Source of the DNA: Staphylococcus hsinchuensis
GTDB lineage: Bacteria; Bacillota; Bacilli; Staphylococcales; Staphylococcaceae
Assembly (NCBI RefSeq): GCF_038789205.1
Contig: NZ_CP128355.1
Span: 310,001-374,000, forward strand
Direction of reading: 5' to 3'
DNA: 64,000 nt
Positions 28,905-39,016 of this stretch are shown here, piece by piece. The notes under the pieces were generated by a model, which saw only the letters and a program-made list of their open reading frames with translations, was not told the origin of the DNA and ran no database searches. The position numbers were made by a program, and so were the translations under genes. The first letter of the stretch is position 1. Every line of letters starts with the position of its first letter.

Positions 28905-30182
28905 TTATAGTTTGTCCTTTTCAACGATTAGTGGTTTATCAGGTTGTACAAAGAACCACATTATAATCGCAAATATTACTGGAATAATTACAAGTTCTAA
29001 TGTAACAATCCAACCTACAATATCTACTAAGAAACCTGCTAATAGGGGGCTGATTAACGCTCCAATATTCCCCCATAAGTTCATCCAACCTGACACAGAA
29101 CCTGAGAAATTACGTCCTAAATCGGTAGCTGCTGCCCAGCTCATCCCTGTAGCAACACCAATACCACCTAAACAAAGAGATAACCAAATCACATTGACGA
29201 CTAAATTATCCGATTGAATTGACATAAAGAGTGAGAAACAAAAGACTAAAAATCCAATAATAGCGATTGCAGCACGTGCCATGAAACGAGATTTTCCTTT
29301 TTGTAATACTTTATCTGAAATCGTTCCAGCAAGTAATATTAAAATGAACATCGCAATCCATGGTGCGCCAGCTGCCCATGCCATATCTGGATCACTTAAT
29401 TTCACATGATATTGTTCCGTTAAATAAGTAGGTAACCAAATTAAAAATAGTGACACGACAAATTGAACTACGAAGTATTGTGCGGCTAATGCATAAAAAC
29501 TAAATCTTGTTAAAAATATATTCCAAGGGGCTTTTGTTTTTTCTGTATTTAATACATCACGATTTTCCATAATGTATTTTCTTTCCGCTTCGTTAACCAT
29601 TTTATGTTGCTCTGGTAAATCTTTTGAAATAATTACCCATAAAGCTGCAATGATTATTCCGATCAGACCAAAGATATAAAACACTGCTTGCCACCCAAAC
29701 ATATTAACGATTGAAATCGTTACTACAGGTGCTATAACCGGTCCAAAGTAAGAACCAGCTAATAAAACACTTGAAGCACGTCCCTTTTCGCCTTTTGCAA
29801 ACCAGTATGAATTAAAGACTGCGTTTGAAGGATACATAGGCGCTTCACCTATACCAAATAAGAAACGGATAGCAAATAACAAACCGTGGTTTTTCACTAC
29901 ACCTGTTAATATCGTAAATGCACTCCACCAAACAAGCGCGATAGAAAGCATTTTTTTAGGCCCAAATTTCTCAGCCAATAATCCTGACGGGACTTGCATT
30001 AATGCATACCCCAATGAGAAAAATGAAGCCAACATTCCGAATTGCGTTTTATTTAAATTTAAGTCTTCCATCATAGGCCCTGCAATAATTGAAATATTAG
30101 AGCGATCCATATAAGCGATAACTCCGATAATAAAGAATGCTATTGCAAAATACCACCTGATTTTTGATTTTTTCTGTTCCAT
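28905..30182 (-). CDS. MFS transporter, anion:cation symporter family
   Basis: Twelve-helix transporter of 425 aa of the ACS family, whose members import sugar acids and similar organic anions (ExuT, GudP). Supporting stretches: AYMDRSNISI in helix 1, SGLLAEKFGPKKML after helix 2, FLFGIGEAPMYPSNAVFNSYWF and SWAAATDLGRNFSGSVSGWMN. Ribosome site weak (GAGAAAGCGAG). A perfect cre site and a small palindrome lie upstream, fitting a catabolite-controlled carbon source transporter; the substrate is unknown. Confidence 0.88.
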   Translation of the reverse strand: MEQKKSKIRWYFAIAFFIIGVIAYMDRSNISIIAGPMMEDLNLNKTQFGMLASFFSLGYALMQVPSGLLAEKFGPKKMLSIALVWWSAFTILTGVVKNHGLLFAIRFLFGIGEAPMYPSNAVFNSYWFAKGEKGRASSVLLAGSYFGPVIAPVVTISIVNMFGWQAVFYIFGLIGIIIAALWVIISKDLPEQHKMVNEAERKYIMENRDVLNTEKTKAPWNIFLTRFSFYALAAQYFVVQFVVSLFLIWLPTYLTEQYHVKLSDPDMAWAAGAPWIAMFILILLAGTISDKVLQKGKSRFMARAAIAIIGFLVFCFSLFMSIQSDNLVVNVIWLSLCLGGIGVATGMSWAAATDLGRNFSGSVSGWMNLWGNIGALISPLLAGFLVDIVGWIVTLELVIIPVIFAIIMWFFVQPDKPLIVEKDKL

Positions 30183-30212
30183 ATGATTCTCGCTTTCTCT
30201 AAGAAGTTACTA

Positions 30213-30225
30213 GCCAACGATTGGC
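30213..30225. promoter_or_regulatory. Palindrome before ACS transporter
   Basis: GCCAA-CGA-TTGGC, overlapped by ATTGGCCAAT, about 30 nt upstream of the transporter start. A possible operator for an unknown regulator. Confidence 0.35.
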
Positions 30226-30254
30226 CAATATTATCTCTTGATATTACCACAAGG

Positions 30255-30268
30255 TGTAACCGATTACA
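30255..30268. promoter_or_regulatory. cre (CcpA site) of ACS transporter
   Basis: TGTAACCGATTACA matches the cre pattern TGWAANCGNTNWCA at every defined base and is symmetrical. It is 73 nt upstream of the transporter start. Confidence 0.7.
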
Positions 30269-30462
30269 ATTCTTTTTTCTTTCTCTTTTGTCATGATAAG
30301 TATTCTTAAATTTACTATAATAACCAAAACTTTTATACTTTAAGTAAAGTACATACGAAAGTAGTAGAGATTTTTTGTGGATTATTCGCTAAATTAGACT
30401 ATAATAAATACGAATGTCCAAAAATTATATTTTTTATTTTCAAAGGAGCTTATTTCAAAACA

Positions 30463-31080
30463 ATGGAACACATATTAACTCAGTTTATAAATACATGGGG
30501 TTATGCGGCCATAGCGATATTAATTCTATTAGAAAATATCTTACCGTTTATACCTTCTGAAATTATACTTACACTTTCTGGCTTAATGTCAGTTAAATCA
30601 GACCTAGATATCGCAATGTTATTTATTATTTCAACAATTGCATCTCTTATAGGACTCATAACACTTTATTACATTAGTCGCCTAGTATCTGAAGAAAAGT
30701 TATATCGCTTTGTCGATAAATATGGTAAATGGATTAAATTAAGAGGTCGAGATGTAGAACGCGCAAACGATTGGTTTGATAAATATAGTGCAGTGGCAGT
30801 GTTTGTATGTCGTTTCATTCCTGTATTAAGAGTATTAATTACGATACCAGCTGGTATTAATAGAATGAACGTCGTTGCGTTTACGATTATTTCATTAATC
30901 GGTACAACGATTTGGAACTTTGGTCTCATTTTACTCGGCCGTGCATTAAGTGATAATTGGGATTTATTAATGAATAGCTTACACACATATTCTTACATTA
31001 TGTACGTTATCATTGCTATCGTTGTCATTTATTTAATCGTGAAGTTTTATAAAAATAAAAACAAAAAACGCGTTCGTTAA
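30463..31080 (+). CDS. DedA family membrane protein
   Basis: Polytopic protein of 205 aa of the DedA/VTT family. The N-terminal motif with ENILPFIPSEIILTLSG, the loop RFIPVLRVLITIPAGINRM with the conserved Arg and Pro residues, and a C-terminal membrane helix with a basic tail are all present. Family members support envelope homeostasis, probably as lipid scramblases (undecaprenyl phosphate or phosphatidylethanolamine). AAAGGAG lies about 14 nt before the ATG, somewhat far. Confidence 0.9.
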   Translation: MEHILTQFINTWGYAAIAILILLENILPFIPSEIILTLSGLMSVKSDLDIAMLFIISTIASLIGLITLYYISRLVSEEKLYRFVDKYGKWIKLRGRDVERANDWFDKYSAVAVFVCRFIPVLRVLITIPAGINRMNVVAFTIISLIGTTIWNFGLILLGRALSDNWDLLMNSLHTYSYIMYVIIAIVVIYLIVKFYKNKNKKRVR

Positions 31081-31160
31081 TTTATAATTGTAGCGTAACT
31101 GTGATCGTTAAATAATTTTTCCTTAACCGAAGACAACCAAGATGAATTATATATAAAAGT

Positions 31161-31205
31161 AGCCCATCAAAAGATTTAAATTCAAATCATTTTGATGGGC
31201 TTTAT
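31161..31205. terminator. Terminator between dedA-like gene and putP
   Basis: AGCCCATCAAAA pairs with TTTTGATGGGCT over an 18-nt loop, followed by TTATT on plus and an ACTTTTAT run on minus. Confidence 0.8.
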
Positions 31206-31279
31206 TCTATGCTAATTTCCCAGGTTATATATTTTGATGGTTAAACCAAAATTTTTTATCATATTTTTTCAAAAATACA

Positions 31280-32818
31280 TTACTTATTGTTCACGAGTGC
31301 TTTAACTTCTCTCAAGTCACTTTCGACATCGATTTGAGGTTTTTTTGTGAATTTACTCACGACAATTGTCACGATTAAACTTGTTAAGAAACCTGGTACA
31401 ATTTCGTATAAATTAAAGAAGTCATTCACTTTCCCTAAAGGTTTGGCTAATGTAATCCAAAGAATTACAACAATCGCACCAGAAATCATACCACTTACTG
31501 CACCTGTACGACTTAAGCCTTTCCAATAAAGTGATAACAACACGAGTGGTCCAAATGCTGCACCAAATCCTGCCCAAGCATTACCTACTAAGTTTAAGAT
31601 TGTATCATTTGGTGACCATGCAATCATAATTGAAACAATGGCTACTACGATAACTGATAAACGACCAACTAATAAAAACTCTTTTTCATGTTCTTTAGCT
31701 TTATCTTCACCACGGATTAATTTATAAAAATCTTCTGTTAAAGAACTTGATGTTACCAACAATTGTGAAGAAATCGTACTCATAATCGCTGCTAAAATAG
31801 CTGCAAGTAAGAATCCACCTACTAATGGATGGAATAAAACTTGTCCCATTAAAATAAATAGCGTCTCTGGATCTTTCAACTGCACATGTCTTTCATCTAC
31901 GTATGAAATTCCTACAAGTCCAACTGCAACTGCACCTAATAAACTGATAGCCATCCAGCCGATACCAAATCTTCTTGCCGTTGGTAATAGTTTCACTGAC
32001 TTAATAGACATAAATCGTACGATAATATGCGGTTGACCAAAGTATCCAAGTCCCCATGCAAAGAATGAGATAATACCAACAATTGTTGTCCCCTTAAATA
32101 AATCTAAATTTGTTGGTTTTAATTCTGCTGCATGTGAAAATGTATCTAGCCCACTTAGTTGCATCATTACAACTAATGGTACCATGACCATAGCGATAAT
32201 CATTACTACCCCTTGGAAGAAATCAGTGATAGATACAGCTAAATACCCGCCGAAAAATGTATACAATATAACAATTACAGATACTAATATTAATCCAAGG
32301 TGGTAATCTAAACCAAAGGCACTATCAAATAACTTACCACCAGATACCATTCCTGAGTGCGTATATAGCGTAAAGAATACAACAATAATACCACCAGAAA
32401 TAATCTTGATAATGTTAGATCGATCATCTAGTCGGTTTCTAAAGAAATCTGGTAATGTAATGGCGTCTCCAGCTTTTTCTGTATATACACGAAGCCTAGG
32501 CGCTACAACGATATAGTTTATGTATGCACCAATCGTTAAACCGATTGCTAACCACGCTGCTGATAAACCTGTTGAATAGACCTCTCCTGGTAATCCCATG
32601 ATCATCCAACCACTCATATCAGAAGCACCAGCTGACAATGCAGTTACGTAAGGCCCGATATTTCTACCTCCCAGCATATATTCACTAACATTCCCTGTAG
32701 ATTGTTTATAAGCATAATAACCAATACCTAATAAAATAACAAAATACAGTGTCAGCATTATATATGTTTGCCAGTTTGTATTAACTTGACTTGATAAAGT
32801 CGCTCCCAATGTAAACAT
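31280..32818 (-). CDS. putP: Sodium/proline symporter
   Basis: Solute:sodium symporter of 512 aa with 13 expected helices. PutP signatures are clear: [22 protein letters not shown] split across helix 2, [11 protein letters not shown] being the sodium/proline site, [19 protein letters not shown], and [18 protein letters not shown] near residue 335. Proline serves as nutrient and osmoprotectant. AGGGGAT lies before the ATG. Monocistronic. Confidence 0.95.
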   Translation of the reverse strand: MFTLGATLSSQVNTNWQTYIMLTLYFVILLGIGYYAYKQSTGNVSEYMLGGRNIGPYVTALSAGASDMSGWMIMGLPGEVYSTGLSAAWLAIGLTIGAYINYIVVAPRLRVYTEKAGDAITLPDFFRNRLDDRSNIIKIISGGIIVVFFTLYTHSGMVSGGKLFDSAFGLDYHLGLILVSVIVILYTFFGGYLAVSITDFFQGVVMIIAMVMVPLVVMMQLSGLDTFSHAAELKPTNLDLFKGTTIVGIISFFAWGLGYFGQPHIIVRFMSIKSVKLLPTARRFGIGWMAISLLGAVAVGLVGISYVDERHVQLKDPETLFILMGQVLFHPLVGGFLLAAILAAIMSTISSQLLVTSSSLTEDFYKLIRGEDKAKEHEKEFLLVGRLSVIVVAIVSIMIAWSPNDTILNLVGNAWAGFGAAFGPLVLLSLYWKGLSRTGAVSGMISGAIVVILWITLAKPLGKVNDFFNLYEIVPGFLTSLIVTIVVSKFTKKPQIDVESDLREVKALVNNK

Positions 32819-33164
32819 AAGTTATCCCCCTAATATTTATTTTTGTTACATGCATTAATTATACAAAATATTAGAGAAAATAAAAGGGTATTCTGAATAT
32901 TTTTATAATAATTGTTATTTTTACATTGTAAAAAGCCTTAAATTCAACTATTTAAACCTAATATATTGCTTGTACATATATGAAATATTTTAACTTATAA
33001 TAAATAATATTCACTTTTCAATAATTTTGTATATAAAAAATGGCTTTTCTCACTCATTTTTATATTTGAGTAACATCATCAAAATAAAAAGAATTAATTT
33101 TACCGTTTAATGTTACTTAAAATTGAACAAAGTATTAAAGGAGGAAGAATCGTAAGCCAAATGA

Positions 33165-33173
33165 TGATATAAT
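33165..33173 (+). promoter_or_regulatory. Extended -10 promoter of fbp
   Basis: TGATATAAT is an extended -10 with a perfect TATAAT core; no good -35 is seen. Transcription would begin near 33180. The remainder of the 32819-33237 gap is AT-rich, with a weak AT hairpin at about 33032-33062 and an unused AAAGGAGG at 33137. Confidence 0.45.
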
Positions 33174-33186
33174 AATAAATATAATA

Positions 33187-33200
33187 TGAAAACGCTTTAT
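33187..33200 (+). promoter_or_regulatory. cre-like site before fbp
   Basis: TGAAAACGCTTTAT agrees with the cre pattern at 12 of 14 positions and lies just after the presumed start of transcription, where CcpA could act as a roadblock on a gluconeogenic gene. Confidence 0.4.
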
Positions 33201-33237
33201 TCAATTCACTAAATATTACAACTGGAGTGACACAATT

Positions 33238-35190
33238 ATGCATAATGCTACAGAGAAAAGTGTGAAGAGCAGGTATCTCGATTTATTAGCAGAACAATTC
33301 AACAATAAAGAAGAATTAGCTACTGAGATTATCAATTTAGAGTCAATTCTTGAGCTACCTAAAGGTACAGAACACTTTGTTAGTGACTTACATGGTGAAT
33401 TCCACTCTTTCCAACACGTATTACGTAACGGTTCAGGTAATGTCCGTTCTAAAATAAATGACATCTTTAAAGATAAACTATCCGAAGAAGAAATTAATGA
33501 ATTTTCAGCACTTGTATACTATCCAGAGGAAAAGTTAAATCTCGTTAAAAATGCATGTGAATCAAAAGCAGAATTAAATGAATGGTATGTAACGACAATC
33601 AATCGTCTTATCAAACTTATTACATATGCATCATCAAAGTATACGCGTACTAAGTTACGCAAAACGTTACCAAAAAACTTCGTCTTTATTATCGAAGAAC
33701 TTCTTTATAAAAGTAATAAATACAATAATAAACAGTCCTATTATGAAAAGTTAATGAAACAAGTCGTAGAGTTAGAACAATCTGATGACATCATCATCGG
33801 CTTATCATTTACTGTACAACATCTCGTGGTCAATCACTTACATGTTGTTGGTGACATTTATGATCGTGGACCAGATCCAGACAAGATTATGGATACACTG
33901 ATCGAATATCCTTCCGTAGATATCCAATGGGGAAATCACGATGTACTTTGGATTGGTGCCTATGCAGGTTCAAAGGTATGTTTAGCAAACTTATTACGTA
34001 TTTGTGCTCGCTACGACAATCTAGATATTATAGAAGATGCTTATGGAATTAATTTGAGACCGTTACTTACATTAGCTGAAAAATATTACGACGGTAAAAA
34101 TCCAGCTTTTCGCCCGAAAAATGCAGAAGGTTTAACAGAACTAGAACGTGAACAAATTACTAAGATTCAACAAGCTATTGCGATGATTCAATTCAAACTT
34201 GAAGCACCAATCATTAAACGACGCCCAACGTTTGAAATGGAAGATCGACTTGTACTAGAAAGTATTGATTTTGACAAAATGGAAGCTACAATTTATGGGA
34301 AAACATATCCTTTAGAAAATACTTGTTTCCACACGTTAAACCCAGATAACCCTAATGAATTATTAGAGGAAGAAGAAGAGGTTATCAATAAACTTTTACT
34401 TTCTGTGCAACAATCAGAAAAGTTAAAACGTCATATGACGTTCTTAATGCAAAAGGGTAACCTATATCTACGTTATAATGGTAATTTATTAATTCATGGT
34501 TGTATTCCAGTCGATGAAAATGGTGAAATGGAGTCTATGGTTATCGATGATGTTGAGCATCACGGTTGTGATTTATTAGATAACTTTGAATATTATGTAA
34601 GACATGCATTCGATCATAAAGATCAACAAGATGATCTTGCAACGGATCTCGTTTGGTACTTATGGACAGGTAAATACTCTTCATTATTCGGTAAACGTGC
34701 GATGACAACATTTGAACGTTACTTTATTAAAGACAAAGCATCTCACAAAGAAGAGAAAAATCCATACTACTACTTACGTGAAGACGTTGATATGTGTAAA
34801 AAAATGTTAAAAGACTTTGATTTAGATCCAGAACAAGGTCATATTATTAACGGTCATACACCTGTTAAAGAAATAGACGGGGAAGATCCTATTAAAGCTG
34901 ATGGTAAAATGATCGTCATTGATGGTGGATTTTCAAAAGCATATCAATCAACAACAGGTATTGCTGGATATACATTATTATACAATTCATTTGGTATGCA
35001 GCTCGTTGCCCACCAACAATTCAATAGTAAAGAGCATGTCTTATTGAATGGTGCAGATGAACTTTCAATAAGACGTGTAGTTGATGAAGAACTTACACGT
35101 AAAAAAATTAGAGACACGAACACTGGACAAGAAATTCAAGATGAAATCAACGTATTAAAAGAACTTATGCATGATCGTTTCATCAATTAA
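33238..35190 (+). CDS. fbp: Fructose-1,6-bisphosphatase class III
   Basis: Gluconeogenic enzyme of 650 aa, the size of the Firmicutes-specific class III. It carries metallophosphatase motifs: [10 protein letters not shown] near residue 45, [13 protein letters not shown] near 205, [14 protein letters not shown] near 230 and INGHTPVKE with IDGGFSKAY near the C-terminus. GGAG lies 11 nt upstream of the ATG. Monocistronic and probably repressed by glucose. Confidence 0.96.
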   Translation: MHNATEKSVKSRYLDLLAEQFNNKEELATEIINLESILELPKGTEHFVSDLHGEFHSFQHVLRNGSGNVRSKINDIFKDKLSEEEINEFSALVYYPEEKLNLVKNACESKAELNEWYVTTINRLIKLITYASSKYTRTKLRKTLPKNFVFIIEELLYKSNKYNNKQSYYEKLMKQVVELEQSDDIIIGLSFTVQHLVVNHLHVVGDIYDRGPDPDKIMDTLIEYPSVDIQWGNHDVLWIGAYAGSKVCLANLLRICARYDNLDIIEDAYGINLRPLLTLAEKYYDGKNPAFRPKNAEGLTELEREQITKIQQAIAMIQFKLEAPIIKRRPTFEMEDRLVLESIDFDKMEATIYGKTYPLENTCFHTLNPDNPNELLEEEEEVINKLLLSVQQSEKLKRHMTFLMQKGNLYLRYNGNLLIHGCIPVDENGEMESMVIDDVEHHGCDLLDNFEYYVRHAFDHKDQQDDLATDLVWYLWTGKYSSLFGKRAMTTFERYFIKDKASHKEEKNPYYYLREDVDMCKKMLKDFDLDPEQGHIINGHTPVKEIDGEDPIKADGKMIVIDGGFSKAYQSTTGIAGYTLLYNSFGMQLVAHQQFNSKEHVLLNGADELSIRRVVDEELTRKKIRDTNTGQEIQDEINVLKELMHDRFIN

Positions 35191-35193
35191 CAA

Positions 35194-35233
35194 AAAAACC
35201 ACTTTGAGATATTCGTATCTCAAAGTGGTTTTT
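35194..35233. terminator. Bidirectional terminator after fbp
   Basis: Perfect stem AAACCACTTTGAGATA/TATCTCAAAGTGGTTT with a four-base TTCG-type loop (ttcg) and T-runs on both strands; serves fbp and the converging antiporter gene. Confidence 0.93.
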
Positions 35234-35239
35234 GATTTA

Positions 35240-37039
35240 TTAAATATTGCGATGCAAGTACGCATCTTTTAAATAACCTATCGTACCCTCTTCTTTATTA
35301 AGCACATCGTTGTTCATTTTCTTAAATGTTACAACCTTATTTTCACTAATATGATATAACACCATATCATGAGCTGTGAGTTGTGATTTTTCTTTAACTG
35401 GAATTTCCAAAATATTATTTTCAGCAACAAATCGATTAAACCAATGTGAAGTGAAATTCCAATCAAATAAAATGTGATTTCTTATCGGTCCGTCAAGATT
35501 ACTACGCGCATGTTCGTCCGTAAATGAAACTGGCATCATTTGCACATTTTTCAATCCAAACTCAGGAACCAACTCATTAAACGCCAAACTGTTAAATACA
35601 AATGACTGTGTCATTAACAGACATTTATTGTAACGTGTAAGATCTGAATAAATCCGATCATTACTCGATAATAAGTTTCCTTCAAACACTTCTAAATCCA
35701 TTTCTTTTGCTCTATCTTTCTTATTATCAAATAAATTGAACGTCATAACTGGTATATTATGTTCTCTTAATTTAGAACCTAAATGATAAGAAAACATACT
35801 CTCACCAACGAGTATAACACCAGGCGGTTCATTACTAGATAACTTCATGACTTTACTCAATGGTACAAATGTGAAGCCGTAAATCACCACTGTCACAAAT
35901 ACTAATCCAAAAGTCACTGGTGTAATATATTGCGCCATTGGCATACCTTTTTGGACAAATAAACCACCGAAAAATTGTGCGACAGTTAGAACTACAATAC
36001 CTCTCGGCGCCATCATAGAGACCATCGCGCGCTCTCGTGTTGAAATTTCTGTATTTATTGTAGACAGAATGATCGAAAGTGGTCGAACTAATACAATCAT
36101 GACGAAACAGAATAAAAATAATTGCCAACTTACAACATTTTTCAACACATCTAATGAAAGTGACGATGTAATTAATATAAAGACCGTTGAAATCATAATC
36201 GTCGATGTATTTTCAATGAAATGGTCAGATTCTTTAAATATTAAATCGTGACGTTTCATTCGTGCCATCATTAAACCGAATATTGTAACCGCTAATAAAC
36301 CTGATTCTGGTAAAAATTCATCACAAATTGCAAAAATAAGTAATATAAATATTAACTGAATTGGTGGCATTAAGTTTTGCGGTATGTGATCACGTTTAAT
36401 AAACCACATAAAGATAAATGATGCGACAAAACCAATCGCAATTGCAATAACCAATCGAACAATGAAACTTACAATAATTTGTAATTCAAAGCCTTGTTCA
36501 ACGATTTCAAATAAGTAAAAAGCCCCTAAAGCTAACATAGGCCCAATTGGATCAAGGATAATACTTTCCCATCTTAATATCGAATCTACATTTTTATGTA
36601 CTTTCGCTTGTTTCAACAACGGCTGTATGACGGTAGGCCCAGTGATTAAGAACAGCCCGCCTAGTACTAACGAAATTTCGATTGGAAATCCAAAAATTAA
36701 ATACAGGGCAACGGCACCTAGTATCCAAGCTAACCCCGCACCAATCGTAATAATTCTTATGACAGCTTTCGAAATGCCTTTAAGCTCTCTAAAGTCTAGC
36801 GTACTACTACCTTCAAATAAAATGATTGCCACTGCTAACGATACGAGTGGACTAAAAACAGAGTGCCCTAAACTTTCTTGTGGATTTATTAATCCTAAAA
36901 TAGGTCCAACTAATAGACCTATGATCGCCATAACAACAATCGATGGCCATTTGATTCTTGTTGCTAGCCACTGACTAAATATACCTAAAGCTAAAAATAT
37001 AACAATAACCAGGATAAGTGGTAATTTTAGTAATGACAC
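35240..37039 (-). CDS. NhaP-type cation:proton antiporter with C-terminal regulatory domain
   Basis: CPA1-type antiporter of 599 aa: about 12 helices in residues 1-390 with FEGSSTLDFREL, GLFLITGPTVIQPLLKQ and RWESIILDPIGPMLAL, the family's cation-site helices. Residues about 405-520 look like a Rossmann TrkA-N/RCK domain (GVILVGESMFSYHLGSKL), suggesting ligand-gated control. Start is GTG at 37039 with AGGGAG five nt upstream; the ATG two bases earlier stops after four codons. Likely Na+ or K+ export; the ion is not determined. Confidence 0.87.
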   Translation of the reverse strand: MSLLKLPLILVIVIFLALGIFSQWLATRIKWPSIVVMAIIGLLVGPILGLINPQESLGHSVFSPLVSLAVAIILFEGSSTLDFRELKGISKAVIRIITIGAGLAWILGAVALYLIFGFPIEISLVLGGLFLITGPTVIQPLLKQAKVHKNVDSILRWESIILDPIGPMLALGAFYLFEIVEQGFELQIIVSFIVRLVIAIAIGFVASFIFMWFIKRDHIPQNLMPPIQLIFILLIFAICDEFLPESGLLAVTIFGLMMARMKRHDLIFKESDHFIENTSTIMISTVFILITSSLSLDVLKNVVSWQLFLFCFVMIVLVRPLSIILSTINTEISTRERAMVSMMAPRGIVVLTVAQFFGGLFVQKGMPMAQYITPVTFGLVFVTVVIYGFTFVPLSKVMKLSSNEPPGVILVGESMFSYHLGSKLREHNIPVMTFNLFDNKKDRAKEMDLEVFEGNLLSSNDRIYSDLTRYNKCLLMTQSFVFNSLAFNELVPEFGLKNVQMMPVSFTDEHARSNLDGPIRNHILFDWNFTSHWFNRFVAENNILEIPVKEKSQLTAHDMVLYHISENKVVTFKKMNNDVLNKEEGTIGYLKDAYLHRNI

Positions 37040-37266
37040 ATGTACTCCCTCTTTCCTTTCTCTATCTCAAACATCTTTTATTTTCTATTACTCATTTAAA
37101 CTTATTTTAGCACGTACTAAAAAAGGTATGTTATCAAAAATTTCATATTTACGCATTTAATTAAACTTAATTTTCTCGTACACTTTTCAAAATTTTAATA
37201 TAACTACAAATTCCCATTTCATTTCGAAAAAATACGAAGAAATGATTATAATAGAATATCGCAGCG

Positions 37267-37295
37267 TTGTCATGTTTTACACATTCATTGATAAT
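37267..37295 (+). promoter_or_regulatory. Sigma-A promoter overlapped by a Fur box
   Basis: TTGTCA (37267-37272), spacer of exactly 17 nt, GATAAT (37290-37295). The Fur box at 37289-37303 covers the -10, so iron-loaded Fur would shut this promoter off. Expected start of transcription near 37302. Confidence 0.65.
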
Positions 37296-37303
37296 GATTG
37301 TCA
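37289..37303 (+). promoter_or_regulatory. Fur box
   Basis: TGATAATGATTGTCA matches the 7-1-7 Fur consensus TGATAATnATTATCA at 13 of 14 defined positions. Confidence 0.75.
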
Positions 37304-37460
37304 TCTTTACAGGACCTAGATATCAAACTATAATTGAATATGAATTTTATAAATATTTATATAGAAAAGAGATGACTATATTGAAGTAATTATATGGCAT
37401 CATCACCCGCCACCCCATTTTCATCAATATAATTACTACTATTTTGATAGTGGTTAATTA
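37302..37460 (+). ncRNA. Candidate iron-responsive RNA with C-rich hairpin loop
   Basis: Downstream of the Fur-box promoter, AGTAATTATAT (37385-37395) pairs perfectly with ATATAATTACT (37427-37437), exposing a 31-nt loop rich in C (CACCCGCCACCCC). C-rich exposed loops are typical of Gram-positive small RNAs that mask ribosome sites, as in the Fur-repressed IsrR of S. aureus. A following stem (CTACTAT/ATAGTGG) lacks a T-run, so the RNA may instead be the leader of the transporter at 37513. The loop also contains a 12-codon frame, 37394-37432 (MASSPATPFSSI). The right end is uncertain. Confidence 0.45.
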
Positions 37461-37512
37461 ACTTTCTATTCACGTAAGTAATTTAATTTATAAATAAGAA
37501 AGGTGAATATTG

Positions 37513-38928
37513 ATGAATAAAGATATTAATTATAAGAAGTTTATCGTTCCTATTGTTGTGGGCATTATCCTCTGGCTATTAACCCCTATTAGACCAGCAG
37601 GATTAGACGTTACAGCTTGGCATATGTTCGCAATCTTTGTTGCTACGATTATCGGTTGTATTACCCAACCACTACCAATTGGCGCAGTCGCAATGATTGG
37701 TTTCTCACTGACTGTACTTACAGGAACAGTCAAAACAGACACAGCTATGGCTGGTTTTGGTAACAGTAGTATTTGGTTAATTGCAATGGCCTTTTTCATA
37801 TCACGTGGATTTGTGAAAACAGGCTTAGGTAGACGTATTGCATTACAATTCGTAAAGTTATTCGGTAAGAAAACATTAGGCTTAGGTTATGCATTACTCG
37901 GCGTTGATTTAATATTAGCTCCTGCCACACCAAGTAATACAGCGCGTGCTGGTGGTATCATGTTCCCTATTATCAATGCACTTTCTCGTTCATTTGGTTC
38001 TAAACCGGAAGATGGTACAGAGCGTAAAATGGGTGCATTCCTAATCTTTACAGAATTCCAAGGTAATATGATTACAGCTGCGATGTTCTTAACAGCGATG
38101 GCAGGTAACCCATTAGCCCAGTCCCTTGCTAAAGATCAAGGCGTTAATATTACTTGGATGAACTGGTTCTTAGTCGCGCTCGTTCCAGGTATCATCTCAT
38201 TAATTTTGGTACCTTTCATCATCTATAAGATTTATCCACCAGAAATCAAATCTACACCTAATGCGAAATCATGGGCACAAGGTGAATTAGATGAAATGGG
38301 TAAAATGCATAAAAATGAAAAATTCATGATTGGAATCTTTTTAATTGCATTAATCCTTTGGATACTAGGTAGTGTCATTCACATTGACGCAACGCTTACT
38401 GCCTTTATCGCTTTATCGTTATTACTTATCACAGGCGTTTTAACTTGGAATGATGTCCTTAAAGAAACAGGTGCTTGGAACACATTAATTTGGTTCTCTA
38501 TTCTTGTAATGATGGCTAACCAACTTAACAAGTTAGGATTTATCCCTTGGTTAAGTAAAGCTATTTCAAGTAACTTAGGTGGATTAAGTTGGCCATTAGT
38601 ATTGATTATACTTGTACTATTCTACTTCTATTCACACTATTTATTCGCAAGTTCAACTGCTCACGTAAGTGCGATGTATTCCGCATTAATTGGTGTTGCA
38701 ATTGCTACAGGCGCACCTCCTTTATACAGTGCATTGATGCTCGGTTTCTTTGGTAACTTAATGGCATCAACAACACATTATAGTAGTGGTCCTGCACCAA
38801 TACTTTATTCTGCAGGCTACGTTTCACAAAATCGCTGGTGGACAATGAATGCAATACTAGCCATATTCTATTTAATCGTATGGTTCGGTATCGGTTCACT
38901 ATGGATGAAACTTATCGGACTTATGTAA
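37513..38928 (+). CDS. DASS family sodium-coupled anion symporter
   Basis: Membrane protein of 471 aa of the divalent anion:Na+ symporter family (CitT/SodiT-like), carrying C4-dicarboxylates, citrate or 2-oxoglutarate. Family motifs: ITQPLPIGAVAMIG, GFGNSSIWLIAMAFFISRGF, LAPATPSNTARAGG (the SNT motif), WFSILVMMANQLNKLG and ASTTHYSSGPAPILYSAGYV (the second SNT-like site). ATG at 37513 with AAAGGTG seven nt upstream. A Fur-box promoter lies about 210 nt upstream, so uptake of iron-chelating citrate-like acids is possible but speculative. Confidence 0.9.
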   Translation: MNKDINYKKFIVPIVVGIILWLLTPIRPAGLDVTAWHMFAIFVATIIGCITQPLPIGAVAMIGFSLTVLTGTVKTDTAMAGFGNSSIWLIAMAFFISRGFVKTGLGRRIALQFVKLFGKKTLGLGYALLGVDLILAPATPSNTARAGGIMFPIINALSRSFGSKPEDGTERKMGAFLIFTEFQGNMITAAMFLTAMAGNPLAQSLAKDQGVNITWMNWFLVALVPGIISLILVPFIIYKIYPPEIKSTPNAKSWAQGELDEMGKMHKNEKFMIGIFLIALILWILGSVIHIDATLTAFIALSLLLITGVLTWNDVLKETGAWNTLIWFSILVMMANQLNKLGFIPWLSKAISSNLGGLSWPLVLIILVLFYFYSHYLFASSTAHVSAMYSALIGVAIATGAPPLYSALMLGFFGNLMASTTHYSSGPAPILYSAGYVSQNRWWTMNAILAIFYLIVWFGIGSLWMKLIGLM

Positions 38929-38931
38929 TTT

Positions 38932-38978
38932 AATAACCCTACATCATAGTCATAAGAAGACTATGATGTAGGGTTATT
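38932..38978. terminator. Terminator between DASS symporter and isaB-like gene
   Basis: Perfect 20-bp stem starting AATAACCCTACATCATAGTC with a seven-base loop; shared by two converging genes. Confidence 0.9.
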
Positions 38979-39016
38979 TATTGCTATAAAAACGTAATAT
39001 ACAATTATTGTTCTTA

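Noticed and set aside
32819..33237. AT-rich hairpin at about 33032-33062 as a terminator or small RNA.
   Set aside because: The stem is almost only A-T pairs and no gene ends before it in a fitting direction.
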